From assembly GCF_000671395.1 (NCBI RefSeq), contig NZ_AQQY01000013.1, forward strand, positions 1 through 64,000: 64,000 bases of DNA. The letters are read 5' to 3'. How positions within the stretch are numbered: the first letter of the stretch is position 1; every line of letters starts with the position of its first letter. Positions 26,815-35,320 of this stretch are shown piece after piece. The notes under the pieces are model-generated. The model was not told the origin of the DNA. It saw only the letters and a program-made list of their open reading frames with translations, and ran no database searches. The translations under genes were made by a program, and so were the position numbers. The DNA comes from Actibacterium atlanticum. Lineage in GTDB: Bacteria; Pseudomonadota; Alphaproteobacteria; Rhodobacterales; Rhodobacteraceae.

Positions 26815-29063
26815 ACCGCCCAGCCGTTACTACGCATCCATTCCATGACGGCCGGGCGCACAGATTGGGCGCCCTCTTCGCAGGCTTTGTCGATGACGGC
26901 GCGGGCCTCGGCAAGATCGGTGTGGCGCAGCATATGTTTGACCGGCCCGATCGAGGCGGGGCGCATGGACAGGGTCCGCAGACCCATCGCCGCAAAACAG
27001 ACCGCTTCCACCGTGCGGCCTGCATCTTCGCCACAAAAAGAAACGGCTGTGCCGCATTCGTTGCAGCGATCAACGATCTGGCGCAGGAAGGTCAAAAAGC
27101 TGACATTCAACGTGTCATAGCGGCGGCGCACGCGCTCGTTTTCACGATCCGCAGCAAAGAAGAACTGTTTCAGATCGTTGCCGCCAATCGAGATGAAATC
27201 GACCATCTGAAAGAACTGTTTGGGGGCGAAGGCCAGACTGGGCGTTTCCAGCATCGCGCCAACCTCAAGGGTTTCCGGCACCGGGCGGCCCATGCGTTGT
27301 TCGTGATCGCACATATCCAGCAGGTTGGTGCGGGCCTCGATGAACTCTTCCATCTGGGCCACAAAGGGGAACATGACCGTCAGATCGCGTCCGGCAGCGG
27401 CACGGATCAGCGCCTGCAACTGCATGCGCATCACGCCCGGTTTGTCCAGGCCGACGCGGATTGCCCGCCAGCCGAGCGCCGGGTTCGGCTCGTCTTGCGG
27501 CTTCATATAGGGCAGTACCTTGTCCGACCCGATATCCAGAGTTCGAAATGCCACGCGTTTGCCAGCCGAGGCATCCAGCACCTTGGCATAAAGCGCGGCC
27601 AGCTCGTCGCGTCGGGGGACTTTGTTGCGGACAAGAAACTGCAGTTCCGTGCGAAACAGCCCCACGCCTTTGGCACCTGAACTGTCCAGCGACGGCAGAT
27701 CGGCCATCAGCCCTGCGTTCATATGCAGCGCAATGGTGGTGCCGTCGCGGGTTGTGGCCTCTTTGTCGCGGATCGAGGCATAGCGTTCCTGCGCTTTGGC
27801 CTGCATCGCCATCTTGTCGCGAAAGGCGGCGGCAACCGTATCTTCGGGGCGCAAATGCACGATGCCCTGATCACCATCGACAAGGATGTGATCCCCGTTC
27901 AGGGCTTCGGTCGTGATGCGCTCTGCATGGATGACCAGCGGGATCGCCCAGGCGCGCGCGACGATGGCCGCGTGGCTGCCGACTGAGCCTTCCTCAAGCA
28001 CGATGCCCTTCAGCTTTCGGCCATATGACAGCAATTCCCCCGGGCCGATATTGCGCGCCACAAGGATCGGGTTCTTGGGCATTTCGGCCCCGGTTTCATG
28101 ACCCTGACCTGTCAGAATGCGCAGCAGGCGGTTGGACAGATCATCCAAATCCTGCAGACGCTCGCGCAGATAGGCATCTGGCACAGTTTGCAGCCGGGCC
28201 CGGGCCAGAGACTGTTCTTTTTCAACCGCCGCTTCGGCGGACAACCCGCGGTCGATGTCTTCCAGCATCCGGCGCTTCCAGCCGCGTGAATTGGCGAACA
28301 TCCGGTAGGCTTCCAGCACCTGAACCTGTTCGCTGTCACCAGTGGATGCGGTGGACAGCATGTCATCGACAGATACCCGGAGGTCGTCAATCGCGGCTTC
28401 CAACCGCTCGCGTTCTTGCTGCGGGTCGTCGGCGACGGGGTTGGTGATGACGACGCGCGGCTCGTGCAGCCAGACCCGGCCCGAGGCGGTGCCCTCTTGG
28501 GCGGATCCGCCGCGCAACAGAACCGAGCGCTGGTGCAGGGCCGACATGGCGGCCTCGTCGCCGACAAAGGCGCCCAGCTCTGTCATTTCGGCCAGCACCA
28601 TGGCCACGACTTCCAGCGCGTACACCTCATCTTCGGAAAACTCGCGGGCGTCTTTGGACTGTACCACAAGCACGCCCAACCGTTCGCCCAGCCGCTGAAT
28701 CGGCACGCCCAGAAACGAGGAATAAATTTCCTCGCCGGTTTCGGGCATATAGCGGAAGCCTTTTTCCGATGGGGCATTGCCGGTGTTGACGGCCTGGGCC
28801 GACAAGGCGACCCGCCCCACAAGGCCTTCGCCCACGCGCATACGGGTTTTGTGCACGGCCTCGGCGTTCAGGCCTTCGGTGGCGCACAGTTCCAGCGTGT
28901 CTTCATCGCGAAACAGATAGATCGAGCACACCTGCGTGCCCATCGAATCCGCAATCAGGTGGGTGATGCGGTCAAGCCGTTCCTGCCCTTCGCCTTTTTC
29001 GGCAAGGGTATCGCGCAGCCGACGAAGAAGCTTCCGGCTTTCGCTTTCAAGATGGTCGGGCAT
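26811..29063 (-). CDS. ptsP: PTS enzyme I-Ntr (GAF-domain PEP-protein phosphotransferase)
   Basis: 750 residues. GAF domain at about residues 20-165, then the swivel domain with phospho-His H364 in GSVGSHAAIVARA, then the PEP-binding barrel with SLDSSGAKGVGLFRTE, and FISIGGNDLKQF. GAF plus EI is the mark of EI-Ntr, which starts the nitrogen PTS phosphorelay by autophosphorylation from PEP; GAF senses glutamine or 2-oxoglutarate in relatives. A PTS sugar transporter is not present. Next gene upstream is lysC on the same strand, 13 bp away. Confidence 0.95.
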   Translation of the reverse strand: MPDHLESESRKLLRRLRDTLAEKGEGQERLDRITHLIADSMGTQVCSIYLFRDEDTLELCATEGLNAEAVHKTRMRVGEGLVGRVALSAQAVNTGNAPSEKGFRYMPETGEEIYSSFLGVPIQRLGERLGVLVVQSKDAREFSEDEVYALEVVAMVLAEMTELGAFVGDEAAMSALHQRSVLLRGGSAQEGTASGRVWLHEPRVVITNPVADDPQQERERLEAAIDDLRVSVDDMLSTASTGDSEQVQVLEAYRMFANSRGWKRRMLEDIDRGLSAEAAVEKEQSLARARLQTVPDAYLRERLQDLDDLSNRLLRILTGQGHETGAEMPKNPILVARNIGPGELLSYGRKLKGIVLEEGSVGSHAAIVARAWAIPLVIHAERITTEALNGDHILVDGDQGIVHLRPEDTVAAAFRDKMAMQAKAQERYASIRDKEATTRDGTTIALHMNAGLMADLPSLDSSGAKGVGLFRTELQFLVRNKVPRRDELAALYAKVLDASAGKRVAFRTLDIGSDKVLPYMKPQDEPNPALGWRAIRVGLDKPGVMRMQLQALIRAAAGRDLTVMFPFVAQMEEFIEARTNLLDMCDHEQRMGRPVPETLEVGAMLETPSLAFAPKQFFQMVDFISIGGNDLKQFFFAADRENERVRRRYDTLNVSFLTFLRQIVDRCNECGTAVSFCGEDAGRTVEAVCFAAMGLRTLSMRPASIGPVKHMLRHTDLAEARAVIDKACEEGAQSVRPAVMEWMRSNGWAV

Positions 29064-29076
29064 TTGGCCCTTTCAA

Positions 29077-30315
29077 TCAGCCTGCGTTTTCGAGTTCGAA
29101 CGCATCATGAAGGGCTTGCACCGCAAGTTCCATATATTTCCGCTCGATCAGCACGGAAACTTTAATCTCAGAGGTTGTAATGACCTTGATGTTGATCCCC
29201 TCAGAGGAGAGTGCTTGGAACATTTTGGCGGCAACACCGGCGTGGCTGCGCATGCCGATCCCCACAACCGAGATTTTTGCGACCTCGGTATCGGCGACCA
29301 GACCGTGGAAGTTGATCTCGCCGTCTTCCTTGGCTTTGGTCATGGCCTGTTCGGCGCGGGCCACCTGATTGGTGGGGCACGAGAAGGTCATGTCGGTGCG
29401 ACCGTCTTCGGAAATGTTTTGCACGATCATGTCGACATTCACCCCCGCTTCAGCCAGCGGGCCAAAGATGGCGGCGGCGATGCCGGGGCGGTCAGCGACC
29501 GAAACCAGGGTCATTTTTGCTTCGTCGCGCTGATAGGCGACACCTGAAACTACATTGCTTTCCATGATTTCCTCCTCGGCGCAGACCAGCGTGCCGGAAT
29601 TTTCGTCAGTTTCTTCAAAGCTCGACAGTACGCGCAGGCGGACGTTGAACCGCATGGCCAGCTCAACCGAGCGGGTTTGCAGAACCTTGGCCCCCAGAGA
29701 GGCCAGTTCCAGCATTTCCTCAAACGCGATCTTATCGAGTTTCTTGGCTTTGGTCGAAATCCGCGGATCCGTGGTATAGACCCCGTCCACGTCCGTATAG
29801 ATATCGCAGCGTTCCGCATCAAAGGCGGCGGCAAAGGCCACGGCGGTGGTATCGGACCCACCCCGGCCCAATGTTGCAATCCGGCCTTCGTCCGTAATGC
29901 CCTGGAACCCGGCAACGACGGCCACTTTCATGCCCTCGGCGAATTTGGCGTCGATATTGTCGCGCGGGATTTCCTCGATGCGGGCGGCGGAATGGGCGCT
30001 GGAGGTTTTCAGCGGCACTTGCCAACCCTGCCAGCTGCGCGCGGGCACATCCATGTTTTGCAGGGTCAGCGACATCAGACCGGCGGTGACGTTTTCACCC
30101 GAACTGACCACGGCGTCATACTCGCGCGCGTCGTACAGGTGCGAGGTTTCCTCGACCCAGCCGACCAACTCGTTGGTTTTGCCCGACATGGCCGAGACAA
30201 TGACGATCACGTCATAGCCCCGTTCCACTTCGCGTTTCACTTTCTGGGCGGCGTTTTTGATCCGCTCCAGATCGGCAACCGAGGTGCCGCCGAATTTCAT
30301 CACCAGAATAGGCAT
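29077..30315 (-). CDS. lysC: Aspartate kinase
   Basis: 412 residues from the ATG at 30315. MPILVMKFGGTSVA is the usual start, and AGGGGC lies upstream; a start five codons earlier is possible. Kinase domain with KFGGTS and GRGGSDTTAVAFA; two C-terminal ACT domains from about residue 265 (TLVSVADRPGIAA, ISVVGIGMRSHAGVAAKMF), the feedback site for lysine/threonine. It makes aspartyl phosphate for lysine, threonine and methionine. Its adjacency to ptsP is usual in alphaproteobacteria. Confidence 0.96.
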   Translation of the reverse strand: MPILVMKFGGTSVADLERIKNAAQKVKREVERGYDVIVIVSAMSGKTNELVGWVEETSHLYDAREYDAVVSSGENVTAGLMSLTLQNMDVPARSWQGWQVPLKTSSAHSAARIEEIPRDNIDAKFAEGMKVAVVAGFQGITDEGRIATLGRGGSDTTAVAFAAAFDAERCDIYTDVDGVYTTDPRISTKAKKLDKIAFEEMLELASLGAKVLQTRSVELAMRFNVRLRVLSSFEETDENSGTLVCAEEEIMESNVVSGVAYQRDEAKMTLVSVADRPGIAAAIFGPLAEAGVNVDMIVQNISEDGRTDMTFSCPTNQVARAEQAMTKAKEDGEINFHGLVADTEVAKISVVGIGMRSHAGVAAKMFQALSSEGINIKVITTSEIKVSVLIERKYMELAVQALHDAFELENAG

Positions 30316-30387
30316 GGCTTGCCCCTGCACTTCATTTTGTCCGGGATGCTCTAGGTCAAGCGGGGGGCAAGAGCAAGGGCAGGGGCC

Positions 30388-31053
30388 TTAATAGGCATAG
30401 GTTTCGCCGTCCCAGCTTTCAAAACAGCCGGTGTTTTGCATGTTCAACGCGTCAAACCGGGCGATCAGCCCTGCGGCGGCTTCCTGCACCGAAATCTCGG
30501 CTGCGTCCGATCCCATGTCGGTGCGCACCCAACCGGGATGGTAAACGCCGACCGGGATGTTCAGGCCGCGCAGGTCTGTGGCAAGGTTGCGGCCAAGGTT
30601 CAAAACGGCGGCCTTGGAGGCGCGATAGATATACGAGCCGCCGGGCGCACGACTGGTCGCGCCCATGTTCGACCCTATGATTGCGATTTTGCCGGCCTTG
30701 GCCGCCTGCAGGTTGGGCAGCAGGTTCTGCGCTGTCAGAAACACGCCGGTGACATTCACGGCGAAAGTGTCAGCCCACAGATCGGCGGCGTAGCCTTCGG
30801 CCAGTTCGTGATCTTTGTCCAGATAGACACCTGCGTTGCACACGACCAAATCAAGCCCGGCCCCATCCAGTGCCCGTGCCAAAGCGTCATGAGATGTTGG
30901 CTTGGTGACCTCAAGGTTCAGCCACGTCACGCCGTCGATGTCGGGGTGATCTGTGCCGCGTGCTGTGGCCAGTACCGTGTCGCCACGCGCCGCAAGGTCG
31001 CGGGCCAGCTGTAATCCGATCCCACGGTTAGCGCCTGTTATAAGGACATGCAT
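30388..31053 (-). CDS. Short-chain dehydrogenase/reductase
   Basis: 221 residues, a complete short SDR. The cofactor motif is TGANRGIG (residues 6-13); NAG at about residue 75; and the catalytic S-Y-K is in GGSYIYRASKAAV. There is no obvious N-terminal domain beyond the Rossmann fold. Substrate unknown. It overlaps the DUF1178 gene by one base and both run the same way. Confidence 0.9.
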   Translation of the reverse strand: MHVLITGANRGIGLQLARDLAARGDTVLATARGTDHPDIDGVTWLNLEVTKPTSHDALARALDGAGLDLVVCNAGVYLDKDHELAEGYAADLWADTFAVNVTGVFLTAQNLLPNLQAAKAGKIAIIGSNMGATSRAPGGSYIYRASKAAVLNLGRNLATDLRGLNIPVGVYHPGWVRTDMGSDAAEISVQEAAAGLIARFDALNMQNTGCFESWDGETYAY

Positions 31054-31490
31054 CAGTTTGTCTTTCGATTGGGGGCAAAGGGCAGGGGGGCGATGGGCAC
31101 CCCGTCTTCAATCAGCTTTTTGGCGTCGTCCAGCTTGGCTTCGCCATGGATCGCGCGTTCAGGCGCTTCGCCGTCATGCATGGCACGCGCTTCGGTGGCG
31201 AAACTGTCTCCGACATAGTCAGAGTTTTCTTCGACATGTTTTTTCAGGTCGGCTATGGCTTTTTCGGCCGGGTTTGCTGGCGTCGACAGGGGGTTTTCAG
31301 AAACAGTGTCTGGCTGAGTATTGGATTTTGCCCCGATGTTGGGGGCCATCAGGCTTTTGGTGACCGCAGTGTCGCCGCACATTGCACATTCGACCATGCC
31401 GCTGGCGTGCAGCTTGTCAAACGCCTCAGCGGATTGGAACCAGCTTTCAAACTGGTGGCCTTGTGTGCATTTCAATGCGTAGCGGATCAT
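31053..31490 (-). CDS. DUF1178 family protein
   Basis: 145 residues. The N-terminus MIRYALKCTQGHQFESWFQSA together with CAMCGDTAVTKSLMAPNI matches the conserved DUF1178 pattern; the two Cys pairs (CTQGH, CAMCG) suggest a small zinc site. The rest is Ala/Glu-rich with a conserved KAIADLKKHVEENSDYVGDSFA-type stretch. The gene is widespread in alphaproteobacteria, function unknown. Confidence 0.9.
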   Translation of the reverse strand: MIRYALKCTQGHQFESWFQSAEAFDKLHASGMVECAMCGDTAVTKSLMAPNIGAKSNTQPDTVSENPLSTPANPAEKAIADLKKHVEENSDYVGDSFATEARAMHDGEAPERAIHGEAKLDDAKKLIEDGVPIAPLPFAPNRKTN

Positions 31491-31554
31491 GCTTTTACCC
31501 TAGTCTGCGCTCTAGCTAAGCATAAATCGAGAAGCCATCAATGGGCCAATTGTC

Positions 31555-32031
31555 CTACCAGTGCAGCAGCGACGGATCAAATTTTCTGATGATCTGGGCC
31601 AGTTCTGGCTCGCGTACACGGGCGGCGGCCTTTTTACGCGACATCCATTTGACCTTACGTTCGCCCTTTTCCGGGAAATCTGGCGAGCGGCTTTTTACCC
31701 GCAGGGCAAAGACCGAAACGACACAGGGCACCGACCCGTCATCGGGGAGCACTTTGTCGTACGAAAACATACCCTGCACGGTGGGGTGAATGCGGCCTTT
31801 GACGCCCGCTTCTTCCCAGGCTTCTTCGGCAGCCGCCTGTGCCGGGGTCATGCCGTCCATCGGCCAACCCTTGGGGATGATCCAGCGTCTGGTGTCGCGG
31901 CTGGTGATCATCAGGATTTGAGGTTTGTCTTTGACAACACGATAGCACAGGGCCGCAAATTGCGTGCGCGCGTGGCGCTTTTGGCCGCGCGCCACCTTCA
32001 TGGGCATTTGCGTCGTCCGGTGCATGTTCAT
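31555..32031 (-). CDS. NUDIX hydrolase
   Basis: 158 residues from the ATG at 32031; the frame is open 32 codons further but without support. The NUDIX box reads GWPMDGMTPAQAAAEEAWEEAG. The core EExxEExG Glu residues are present, though the first consensus Glu is Met and the Arg is Glu. The flanking RRWIIPKGWP is typical of the diphosphoinositol-polyphosphate/ADP-ribose-like branch. It would hydrolyse a nucleoside-diphosphate-X substrate; which one is unknown. Confidence 0.88.
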   Translation of the reverse strand: MNMHRTTQMPMKVARGQKRHARTQFAALCYRVVKDKPQILMITSRDTRRWIIPKGWPMDGMTPAQAAAEEAWEEAGVKGRIHPTVQGMFSYDKVLPDDGSVPCVVSVFALRVKSRSPDFPEKGERKVKWMSRKKAAARVREPELAQIIRKFDPSLLHW

Positions 32032-32150
32032 ACTACTCAATCCTTGCCCCTGTTTCGCTGCCAGAGGTCCTCCGCGCGTATCTATAGGCTGAAATGGTCG
32101 TCGATGCAAAGCACAGCCAGATGACAAGACGCGAAGTTCGTTGGGCGCAA

Positions 32151-33368
32151 TCAGAGTTTGAGCAGTTTCGCCGCGATGGGTTTAAGCCGGTCAGGGGCGT
32201 GCAGCTCTCCGGCGACTTCGCGTGCCTGGGCTGCCATATGGTGGCGCGCGCCGGTGTCGAGGCTGAGCAAAGACTGGGTCAAGTCTTTGGCCGAGGCCAC
32301 GCGCGTCACGGCCCCGGCCGCGTCCAGTGCGGCATAGGGCTCGGCGTAGTTTTCCAGATAGGGCCCGTGCAAGACAACACAGCCATGGGCGATCGGTTCA
32401 AACGGGGTATGCCCGCCCTTGGGCACCAGCGATCCTCCGACGAAACACAGGCTGCTAAGTTCGTACCACAGGGCCATTTCCCCAAGCGTATCCGCCAAAA
32501 ACACTTGCTTGCCCGGCGGCTCTGCCCGGGAACGTCGGGTAAAGCTTAGCGCGCGTTCGCGGATCAACTGCGCCACTGCGTCCGAGCGTTTGGGGTGGCG
32601 CGGGGCAAGGATAAGGCGCAGATCTGGGCGGAATTCCAGCGCGGTCTTGAACGCGTCCAGAACGATGGCTTCTTCGCCCGGATGGGTCGAGGCCGCCAAA
32701 ACTGTGCTGTCGCGGGGCAAAATCTGGGCATAGGCGTCAAACAGCGCCTTGTCGAAAGCTCCCGGTGCGGTGCGCGATTTCAGGTTCACGATCGGCCCGA
32801 TGGCAGATTTGTCGACCCCCAGCGCAGCGAACCGCGCCTGCGAAGCCGCATCCTGCGCGCAGAACATATCAATCAACCCCATGACCTGCGATGCCAATCC
32901 GGGCAGGCGCGCCCAGTTGGTTGCGCTTTTTTCCGACATCCGGGCCGATACAACCGCGACGGCCCCGCCGCGCGCCTGCATCATCGCCATGCGATTGGGC
33001 CACAGCTCGTTCTCTATGACGATCAGCAGGCGCGGGTTGACGGCGCGCAGGAAGCGTTTCAGCACCCAGCGCAAGTCCAGTGGTGCCAACTGCACCTGCG
33101 CACGTTCCAAGGCCCAGCTTTGAACCATCGCGCAGGCGGTTACGGTGTTGCAGGTGATTAACAGGCGCAGCTTGGGATCGCTGTCCAGAAGCGCATCAAT
33201 CAAGGGTTTGGCGGCGGTCAGCTCTCCGTTAGAGGCGCCGTGTACCCAAACAGGTGCCGCGTTTTCGGTTTGACCGAACCGTTGCGCGCGCTGGGCCGGG
33301 CCTTCACGCCACAGCCGCCATGCCAGCACTGGCATGCATATGGTCAACAAGAGGCGATACAGAAACAC
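32151..33368 (-). CDS. waaA: 3-deoxy-D-manno-octulosonic acid (Kdo) transferase
   Basis: 405 residues. N-terminal membrane anchor (about residues 2-20), then the acceptor domain with VHGASNGELTAAKPL, where the invariant Glu is the likely base, and the C-terminal GT-B donor domain with FVGGSLVPKGGHTPFEP. It adds Kdo residues from CMP-Kdo to lipid A at the inner membrane, a late step of lipid A-Kdo synthesis. Lipid A genes such as lpxK are not next to it in this window. Confidence 0.94.
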   Translation of the reverse strand: MFLYRLLLTICMPVLAWRLWREGPAQRAQRFGQTENAAPVWVHGASNGELTAAKPLIDALLDSDPKLRLLITCNTVTACAMVQSWALERAQVQLAPLDLRWVLKRFLRAVNPRLLIVIENELWPNRMAMMQARGGAVAVVSARMSEKSATNWARLPGLASQVMGLIDMFCAQDAASQARFAALGVDKSAIGPIVNLKSRTAPGAFDKALFDAYAQILPRDSTVLAASTHPGEEAIVLDAFKTALEFRPDLRLILAPRHPKRSDAVAQLIRERALSFTRRSRAEPPGKQVFLADTLGEMALWYELSSLCFVGGSLVPKGGHTPFEPIAHGCVVLHGPYLENYAEPYAALDAAGAVTRVASAKDLTQSLLSLDTGARHHMAAQAREVAGELHAPDRLKPIAAKLLKL

Positions 33369-33418
33369 GAGGGGCAGGACGGTCTGTTGTTAGGGGTGGT
33401 CTCAGACCTACGCCGACG

Positions 33419-33446
33419 CGCAGCGGCTGGCAAGTCAGCCGCTGCG
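33419..33446 (-). terminator. Strong hairpin at the end of the lipase gene
   Basis: An 11-bp stem (CGCAGCGGCTG and CAGCCGCTGCG) with a 6-nt loop spans the stop codon of the alpha/beta hydrolase gene. No U run follows on the minus strand, so it may slow or protect transcripts rather than end them alone. Confidence 0.4.
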
Positions 33447-34373
33447 TGCAGGGGCGTGTTCGAACAGATCAAACGTCCTTTCGAAGAACGAATTCTGGAC
33501 ATCGGCCCGCTCCATCATGATTTCGTGGCGCGCACCGGGGAAATCTTTGTATTGGCCTTTGCTCCAGCGTGCCATGCGGTGTTTCACGGCGCTGTTGGTC
33601 ACGATCTCTTCATCCGCGCCGGTAAAACCGATGGCGGGGAGGTCGGGCGAGGGCATCTTTTCCAGCGCCGCCATTTCGGCAAAAGCCTCGGTGGCCCATT
33701 GCAGTGTCGGCGCGCCCAAGGCCAGCTCTGGGTGGGCCGTCGTCTGGGCCTGCATAAAGGCCAGCGCCTCGGCATCCGAGGTCAGGGTGTTGCCTTCGAA
33801 GGGGGTGGTTGCGGCATAGCTTGTCGCCCCTTCATTGCCCGGCACATAGAGCCGCCCCAGCCCGGTATGGCTTAGGGTGTGGGCCAACAGGCGCAGAGGT
33901 TTTGCAACAGGCAGACCCCACATTGGCGCCGAGAACACGGCCGCCCGCACTTTCAGGCCCTCCATCACAGCGCGCAAACCGATGCAGCCGCCCATGGAAT
34001 GGGCGATCAGGTATAATTTGTCAGCATCAAGCCCCAGCTTGGGAAGGGCCGCAATCACGGCGTCCAGGTCCATCTGGTAGTCGGTGAACTGCGTTACATG
34101 GCCTTTGTTGGGGTCATCCAGCAGCCGATCAGCCAAACCCTGTCCGCGCCAGTCAATCGCCAGCGTGGCATATCCCCGTGCCGCTAGAATCCGCGCCACG
34201 CGGCCATATTTCTCTACAAACTCGGTACGACCGGGAAGCAGCAATACCGTGCCCTTCTTGGCTTGTCCCCACAGAGAGATGCGAATGCGCACCCCGTCTC
34301 GGGCGGTCAGCCAAAAACTGCGTGCATCTTCCGGCCCATCGGCGATGTCGCTAGAAAAAGGAGCGTTTTCCAA
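33435..34373 (-). CDS. Alpha/beta hydrolase, lysophospholipase/monoglyceride lipase type
   Basis: 312 residues. Nucleophile elbow AHSMGGCIG (Ser of GHSMGG-like), oxyanion strand TVLLLPGRTEFVEKYGRV, acid GADEEIVTN and late His in PGARHEIMMER. This order is that of PldB-like lysophospholipases. No signal peptide is evident. It probably hydrolyses lysophospholipids or monoacylglycerols at the membrane. It lies in a minus-strand run with the SCP2 protein just upstream. Confidence 0.88.
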   Translation of the reverse strand: MENAPFSSDIADGPEDARSFWLTARDGVRIRISLWGQAKKGTVLLLPGRTEFVEKYGRVARILAARGYATLAIDWRGQGLADRLLDDPNKGHVTQFTDYQMDLDAVIAALPKLGLDADKLYLIAHSMGGCIGLRAVMEGLKVRAAVFSAPMWGLPVAKPLRLLAHTLSHTGLGRLYVPGNEGATSYAATTPFEGNTLTSDAEALAFMQAQTTAHPELALGAPTLQWATEAFAEMAALEKMPSPDLPAIGFTGADEEIVTNSAVKHRMARWSKGQYKDFPGARHEIMMERADVQNSFFERTFDLFEHAPARSG

Positions 34374-34382
34374 GGGTTCAGA

Positions 34383-34670
34383 TTACGACAGTACGCCGGC
34401 CAGTTTCATCGCCAGACCCATGTCACCGTCAACTTTCAGCTGCCCCGACATAAAGGCCATTGTCGGATTGGTCTCGCCCGACAGCATGCCTTCGAACACG
34501 TCTGCGGCGGCGGTCAGCGTGACCTCGGCCTCTTCGTCGCCCGCGCGCACGCCCGATTCATCCAGCATGATCGCACCTTCGTCTTCAATCACGAACTTGG
34601 CGACCCCATCAAACGTGCCGGTTACCTTTTCGGTCAGTGCCTCAACCGCTGCAGTGATCATGTCGCTCAT
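34383..34670 (-). CDS. SCP2 sterol-binding domain protein
   Basis: 95 residues from the ATG at 34670, with GGAG upstream. A single SCP2 domain: VKFVIEDEG-like beta strands, then the hallmark DVFEGMLSGETNPTMAFMSG and GDMGLAMKL. Stand-alone SCP2 proteins bind lipid-like ligands. In alphaproteobacteria a small SCP2 gene near lipase-like or acyl-lipid genes is common, and the hydrolase is 9 bp downstream here. Ligand unknown. Confidence 0.9.
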   Translation of the reverse strand: MSDMITAAVEALTEKVTGTFDGVAKFVIEDEGAIMLDESGVRAGDEEAEVTLTAAADVFEGMLSGETNPTMAFMSGQLKVDGDMGLAMKLAGVLS

Positions 34671-34737
34671 CACAATTCTCCGAATTTCTGCGCGGCACCT
34701 TGGTTTTCGCCGCCCATGCGTTACTGTTACTCCTGTT

Positions 34738-35295
34738 ATGGGTAGGCAACAGAAGTTTCTCAATCGTGTCGTTGCGGCATTTGTGCCGATGAGCATAGCT
34801 ATGCCGATTTGGGCCGACACGTCCACCGTTCAGGACTTGCTGGACCAACTGGCCAAGCCGGAACTGCCCAATTGGCAGATGGTTGAAGACGCGATCTGGA
34901 CCGAATGGTCCAAGTCCGGGTCGCCGTCCATGGATCTGTTACTGCAGCGCGGGCGCACGGCAATGGAAGAGGGCGACTTTGGACAGGCGCTGGAGCATTT
35001 CAGCGCGCTGGTCGATCACGCCCCTGATTTCGCGGAAGGCTATAACATGCGCGCGACGGCCTATTTCAATCTTGGTCTCTATGGGCCGGCGACCCATGAC
35101 ATCGGCACGGTTCTATCCCTGAATCCCGATCATTTTGGCGCGTTGACCGGCCTTGGCGCAATTTTGGAACAGTCCCAGGATGCCGACCGGGCCCTGGCGG
35201 CCTATCGCGCTGCGGCTGCTATACATCCGCATGATCCCGATCTAAAAAGCGCCATAGAGCGGCTTGAAGAGCAGGTCGAAGGTATCGATCTTTAG
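34738..35295 (+). CDS. Secreted TPR repeat protein
   Basis: 185 residues from the ATG at 34738. Signal-like N-terminus (to about residue 26, ending PIWA). After a helical segment, three TPR-like units follow: LLLQRGRTAMEEGDFGQALEHFSALVDHAP, then YNMRATAYFNLGLYG and AALTGLGAI-like repeats, up to about residue 175. TPR proteins of this type scaffold other proteins in the periplasm. It is 25 bp upstream of the helicase gene in the same direction; whether they are related is unclear. Confidence 0.85.
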   Translation: MGRQQKFLNRVVAAFVPMSIAMPIWADTSTVQDLLDQLAKPELPNWQMVEDAIWTEWSKSGSPSMDLLLQRGRTAMEEGDFGQALEHFSALVDHAPDFAEGYNMRATAYFNLGLYGPATHDIGTVLSLNPDHFGALTGLGAILEQSQDADRALAAYRAAAAIHPHDPDLKSAIERLEEQVEGIDL

Positions 35296-35320
35296 GCCAG
35301 ACGGACACGAAGGCAATTCC

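Noticed and set aside
26865-27680. 271-codon plus-strand frame
   Set aside because: Antisense to ptsP; no ribosome site or motif.
34084-35295. 403-codon version of the TPR gene
   Set aside because: The upstream part is antisense to the lipase and SCP2 genes; the signal-like start at 34738 is more credible.
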